A stretch of DNA of 64,000 bases from positions 9,913,597 to 9,977,596 of the forward strand of contig BSYO01000028.1 of the NCBI GenBank assembly GCA_033239525.1, in the 5' to 3' direction. How positions within the stretch are numbered: the stretch's first letter is position 1; the number at the start of each line of letters is the position of its first letter. This stretch comes from Nepenthes gracilis. Lineage: Eukaryota; Streptophyta; Magnoliopsida; Caryophyllales; Nepenthaceae. Below the pieces are notes generated by a model. It was not told the origin of the DNA. It did no database searches and saw only the letters and a list, made by a program, of their open reading frames with translations. Positions 59,328 to 64,000 of the stretch are shown here, piece after piece. A program made the position numbers and the translations under genes.

Positions 59328-60332
59328 TAATACGTCCCTGGGTCTCGGCTACCGTACGGATTGAGATGTCACTTGATCTTCTTCAGCAGATTGAGATGAT
59401 ATGGGTTTGATCTCCATTTCTGATAATTTGGACCCTGTATAATACAACAAACAATTAAGTAGTCTGAGGATGGCAAGACTCACTTCCGATTGATCTTCGA
59501 CACTCAATTCAGTAATTTTTCAATATAGGTGAGAAAGATGGAGGATGCAAAGGATACTAATGCACGGATGTGGGGGTTGAATGTTGATAAGAGGGCAGTG
59601 TTCCGATGTGTGCACTCATTGGAGAGCTGCTTGCTAGAGATGCGCCCGACGGGGAGCGGCTTCGGAAGTCCTCAAGGTGGATGAACGCCAGGAGGGTAAG
59701 GGTAGGCTAGTCAAATGAGACTTTGGCTGCTTAGGAGACGATTACTTGGACTGGTATTTCAATATCTCTCTTTCTCTCTCTGCTTCTGCCTACTTGCTTG
59801 TATGAACAAAGGGGCATTTTTAGTGTTGGAGTCGATTTAGCCTTCCTTGGATATCACAGTACGTGATAGCTGCCAGTGCCAATCTACTAAGCTATCCTAG
59901 CGATCGTGAGTACTTGCTATGGTAATCACAATTGCCTAAGAGCGTTCTTTCCTTTATTAGGGCGATCGTGGGTATCGCCGCATAGTGATTGGCTTTTTGG
60001 GACAATTCCCTAAATCGTGTCTGCCATCCTGGGGGCGCATAATCTTTGTAAAATATTTGCTAAGCTCCCCTATAGTTTTGGAAAGTGCTGCTTACAGATT
60101 CGCGGGTGCTGCGTCGTTTGTCAATAGATGAGTTGGAGGGGTTTCTATTGGATTGCCCTAATTGGCCATTTCCCATTGGACGGTCTCGAGTTGACCCGAT
60201 TGGGCCGACCGCTTTGATGCTCTGATCTTTGGCTTACAAAGCCACACGGTGGGTATGCCACCTCTCGGGCTCTTCCCCTATCAACGGGTCTATTTCCTTG
60301 ACCAGCCCATTTATCACAGTAAACTAATTTCA
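59328..60332 (-). repeat. 5' LTR of the Tat-like element
   Basis: See 51188-52181. The two LTRs differ at many positions, so the insertion is not recent. Confidence 0.8.
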
Positions 60333-63300
60333 TAACACTCTAACTTTTTAATTTTTTTTTATTTTTATGTAGTTTTCTAATTATATATGGTTGAGATTAT
60401 GTCACCTCATATTTTCTTTTATGTAGTCTAACTTATATATACATATACATAAAAGATAAGAAATATAAAAATGCATTACGAAGTATTTTCTGTTCATGTT
60501 TTACGTCATTGCATTCTATTATGATTTATATTCCTTCCGATATATTTTTAAGTATAAAGTATGTATATTTCTTAATATCTATATTTATATACCGATATAT
60601 TTTAAAGTATAAATTATGCATATTCCTTGATATATATATATATTGTGCATTACTAAATATTTGGTGCACTCTCTTACTGTTTTCTTAACCCCTTAAATGA
60701 GTTGCATGAATTCTCACCGGATGAATAGGAGTAAAGGTCGAAGCATTTAGTTTGTACTTTTATAGATATTTTATATTAATCTATGTTTTTATATAATATT
60801 TAATATATTTAGGTTCTGTATTTTAGCTTGATTTAAGTTATGTACGATGGGTGGTGATGTTGTAAGATATTGTAAGGTTTTGGACTGTGTTTCGATGTCT
60901 AAAGCAATGTTTTATGGCTTCTGGCATTAGCTAGCTCTGTTTGATGTATATTGCTTCAGGGGATGTTATATAATTGATTTTAGTATTAGACAGGCATCTT
61001 TCATTATCAAAATCCAACATCATATTGATTTTAGGTCGGTATCAGAGCCACCGATAATGTGGCGAAGTGTTTGGGTACTATGTATTGTGTCGTATTATTT
61101 ATGAATGGTCAGCATAGTATTAATGTGGAAAGTCACGGTCAACTATACATTTTATTGTTAAAGAATAGCAAAAAAGGGTGTTTCATTCCAAATTTTGCAC
61201 AGCAATGTTTCGACCCCGTACAAGATTAGCGGTACAAAATTAAATATTCAATACACGTAAAGAATATTTGTATCTAAAAGATACGACTAATACGGATATA
61301 AAAATATATATATGATAATATATAATAATAATAATAATAATAAAAGATAATCTTTTTAGTGACGAAAGAAAAACTTGATATCCACGATAATCGAGAAAAA
61401 CCCTTCGGGCTTCAGTGGTCAGGGAATAAATGCATTATTAAAATCAACTTACAGATCGGATAGAACAACGCGCTAACCTAACCGACTTACTCCATCTTGT
61501 GATCCCTATTAAGGAACTCCTTAGATTTGCTTACGGTAATGGAACCGGACACCTTCCGACTTTCACGTCAATCTTTCCTCTCGATCCACTTGAATTGCCA
61601 GACATTACCGGATCCCCTTCTTCAACGTACCGACATCACCAATAAATGTAGAAGAGTAGAAGTGATGAATCGATAAAGAGAAAGTGGTGAGAAAATCGCT
61701 AACACATGAAACATAATGATGAAAGATCGTTTTATCAATTGGAGCGAGAATCAACGATTAAATGAAATGAAAGAACTATTTCCGTCAAAGAGGCGTGCTC
61801 CAGAATGCTCGATCAAATGTTTGGGCAAATGAAATAATGTGTATATTTATAGATAGCTCGAAAAACAGGCTTAAAAATTTTGCCGTTGCCTCGGCGCTCG
61901 AGCGAAAAGGAGGCGAGCAGCGAGCGGGGTGTTTTGGGATTTTGTGCTTGAGCTCGTGGCGAGCTCACGGAGAGCATAGGCTTCGAGATTTTGGCTCGAA
62001 CGGGTGGAGAGCTCACGTCCAACTCGGTATTCCTGGAAGCCGAAACGGACAGTTACGAAAATATATTGATGCAGTACTTCGACGAAACACAATTCGACAC
62101 CGACATAAGATTACATATAGTTATGGAATATGCCAATTATAAATATGTCCCTAACAAATAGTAATTAAAGATAATTAATTATAATTATGGTTAATGATGG
62201 GTCTTAGGATGTGGTCCATCATAACCTCTTTCTGATTCAAAAATCTGGTCTCTATTGGAGTTTCAACATATGTACTTTTATGTGAAAGAGCATGGATTTT
62301 CATATTTAGTCTTGTATTTTGTTATGAATGTTATTGTAAGAAAAACAATTTAGATATTGCATAAAATATTTTGTATGTATGAATTTATAACTTAGTTAAT
62401 GATCGGTACATTATTTTAACTTTTGTTCCATAGTTGATAATGATACGTGATAAATTATATATACTTAATGTGCAAGTACAACCTTAGAAATCAAGTTGCA
62501 GAGAATTTGACCATTTTTAGTGACAAATTATATTCTTATATGAGAAAAATTTACTAATAAAATTTTGTGAAATGTCACGATTTAAATTATAGATTTGTGC
62601 ATCATAATCATTTTGATGTTTATATCAGGGGACATGATAGTTATTTCTTGCATTTAGATCCGGATCTAGTGCCTCAAATTGTTTATTGCATAGTACAAGA
62701 TGTTGTTCTTGATGAAATTCATCTGATATTTAAATCAATATCAACCTGATCAAAGTATGTTAGGAAAACATGTACTAACATTTTAAAAGTCGGTTGTAAG
62801 ACTCCTATGTTAGGCAGCCTAATGACGAGAGGTCGAGCTCTTTTGTGAAGCTCAATAGGAAATATGAAAACTATAGAATTTTAGTATAGTTTACAGTTAT
62901 TCGATATCTATACCATATCTTGGAGGTTATAAGGACTATTTATCATGTCCCCGTTCTAGGTCTAAAATTGTCAAAATTGTTTTATTTCTTAATTTATAAT
63001 TATAAATGGTTTTAGCATCAGGCCTAAGAATTCAATTTCGTTCAAATTTCAAAATTATTTTAATTTATAATTCGAGTGATTTTATCAATTTCTTTCAAAT
63101 TTAAAATATGCATGAATATTTATATAAGAATTCGAGACATGTGGAGGCATATAATTAAAATTGAAGACATAAATGAATATTAAATAGAATTTAAATGGAT
63201 ATAAGAATAACATTACAAAAATTCAATACTAAATATGTTTTCCACATATCCAAGATATATATTTTATAAAATTTAATAAAATTAGAGTGAGATTACATAC

Positions 63301-64000
63301 GTACAAAGCTTAAAACAAATATAATGTATAAAATTAAGACATACATGAGTATTTAGAATAAGAAATATTTAAAAATTACTGAAAAAATCAGCAATAAGAG
63401 AATAAATAGCCTGGATATGTTTGCTTTCGATTGATTTCTAGCAAAAACTCCTTAATTTCATGTTAAATCTTCCTTATTGTCTTTTCTATCTCTTTTTATC
63501 TTTCTTTTTTTCTACTGTTTTCCTCTATTCTATGAGAATTCCAGTAAAAAAAGACTCAAATTGTTAATGGATTTATTTATAGAAAATTAACATATGAGTA
63601 TCGATTAAGTGTGAATCAAATATTTGTACAAACCACACTACGAATAAGCGCCCATCATGCACGTATTAAGTGTTAATATTCTATCTAAAATACACACGTT
63701 AGCCAATCAAGTGCACATTAGATATAGATATTTTACTTAAAATATATATGAGTGCCTAAAAGCATCTATCATGCTTACCTTTACTATCCAGAAAGTGCAT
63801 GCACATGGACAGATGCATATCAAACGCCACTCAGTTTAATTTAATTGGGTTCAAATTTTGATCTTTGATAAAAAAATCTTAATTAAATTAAAAAATCTAT
63901 CAATTTAATTAAATTAATCATCATTTAAATAGTATTTTGAAATTTATATCTTATACTTTTTTTATATAAGATTCTTATAATCTTATAACAATTATATTGA
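60333..64000. other. AT-rich intergenic DNA
   Basis: No gene recognised. It includes a tRNA-Met primer-site-like TCGGTATCAGAGCCA at 61036-61050, an ATA microsatellite near 61323-61343, and a GC-richer stretch at 61860-62060. The 115-codon open frame at 61795-62142 has no recognisable domain. Confidence 0.5.
61036..61050 (+). promoter_or_regulatory. Possible retrotransposon primer-binding site
   Basis: TCGGTATCAGAGCCA is close to the TGGTATCAGAGC site complementary to initiator tRNA-Met used by copia and some gypsy elements. No flanking LTR pair was identified, so it may be a solo remnant. Confidence 0.35.

Larger units (their letters stand above)
51188..60332 (-). mobile_element. Ty3/gypsy element, Tat-lineage type with antisense ORF, gag/protease deleted
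   Basis: Two LTRs of about 1 kb (51188-52181 and 59328-60332) align over their length. In minus sense the right one is the 5' LTR: it is followed by TTGGTGCCATCTATG, a typical primer site. The left one is the 3' LTR, preceded by the purine tract ATGGGGGTTAG. RT, RNase H and integrase are read on the minus strand between them. Downstream of integrase, an ORF lies in the opposite direction (plus strand, about 53486-55350). Gag and protease are absent, since RT begins only 0.5 kb after the primer site. Antisense ORFs in this place are known for Tat-lineage elements. No clean target-site duplication is seen. Confidence 0.75.

Noticed and set aside
51183..60337. Target-site duplication of the Tat-like element
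   Set aside because: The five bases next to the LTR ends (TATCC and TAACA) do not match, so none is claimed.
61795..62142. Plus-strand 115-codon frame
   Set aside because: Overlapping frames on both strands are open in this GC-richer stretch, with no domain.
1..64000. tRNA and rRNA genes
   Set aside because: No cloverleaf with A and B boxes and no rRNA segments were seen. The tRNA-like words found are primer-binding sites of retroelements.

Overview
This is nuclear DNA of a flowering plant. It is AT-rich, has GT-AG introns, carries a NAC transcription factor with a miR164 site, and is mostly transposon debris of plant types (Ty1/copia, Ty3/gypsy Tat lineage, a large non-autonomous LTR element, an endogenous caulimovirid and a foldback element). 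I cannot name the species. Only two genes look intact: a NAC1-like gene (14569-20978, plus strand, three exons) and a single-exon WRNIP1/MgsA-type AAA+ ATPase (49313-50908, minus strand).

Layout. 1-1080: decayed copia integrase and reverse-transcriptase remnant. 2132-5215: four 3'-terminal exons of a gene resembling the meiotic helicase MER3/RCK/HFM1, with frame disruptions. 8981-13723: a 4.7 kb non-autonomous LTR element (9035-13669) between two copies of a 54-bp flank; its interior has no gag-pol but has hairpin repeats and a tandem array. 14569-20978: NAC1-like gene. 21880-24780: tandem duplication of about 1.1 kb, one copy split by a GC-richer block of about 750 bp that may be organellar. 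25060-32910: one almost complete, heavily mutated endogenous caulimovirid genome on the minus strand. 35362-36107: inverted-repeat element with a very large ATT core. 36767-40702: LTR-like element on the minus strand carrying fused, apparently intronless fragments of two host genes, a UBP6/7-type ubiquitin protease and the ERD4/OSCA channel. 45000-46900: remnant of a retrotransposon accessory (coiled-coil, gag-like) ORF. 51188-60332: Tat-like Ty3/gypsy element on the minus strand with pol but no gag or protease, and an antisense ORF on the plus strand. 60333-64000: AT-rich intergenic DNA with few recognisable features.

How the parts relate. The two intact genes are unrelated in function: one is an auxin/lateral-root type transcription factor under miR164 control, the other a replication-stress ATPase. 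The rest records repeated insertion. The most noteworthy item is the UBP-ERD4 transduplication inside the LTR-like element, a structure comparable to maize Bs1. Next are the long flank duplication of the non-autonomous element, the filled/empty-site pair in the tandem duplication, and the antisense-ORF Tat element.
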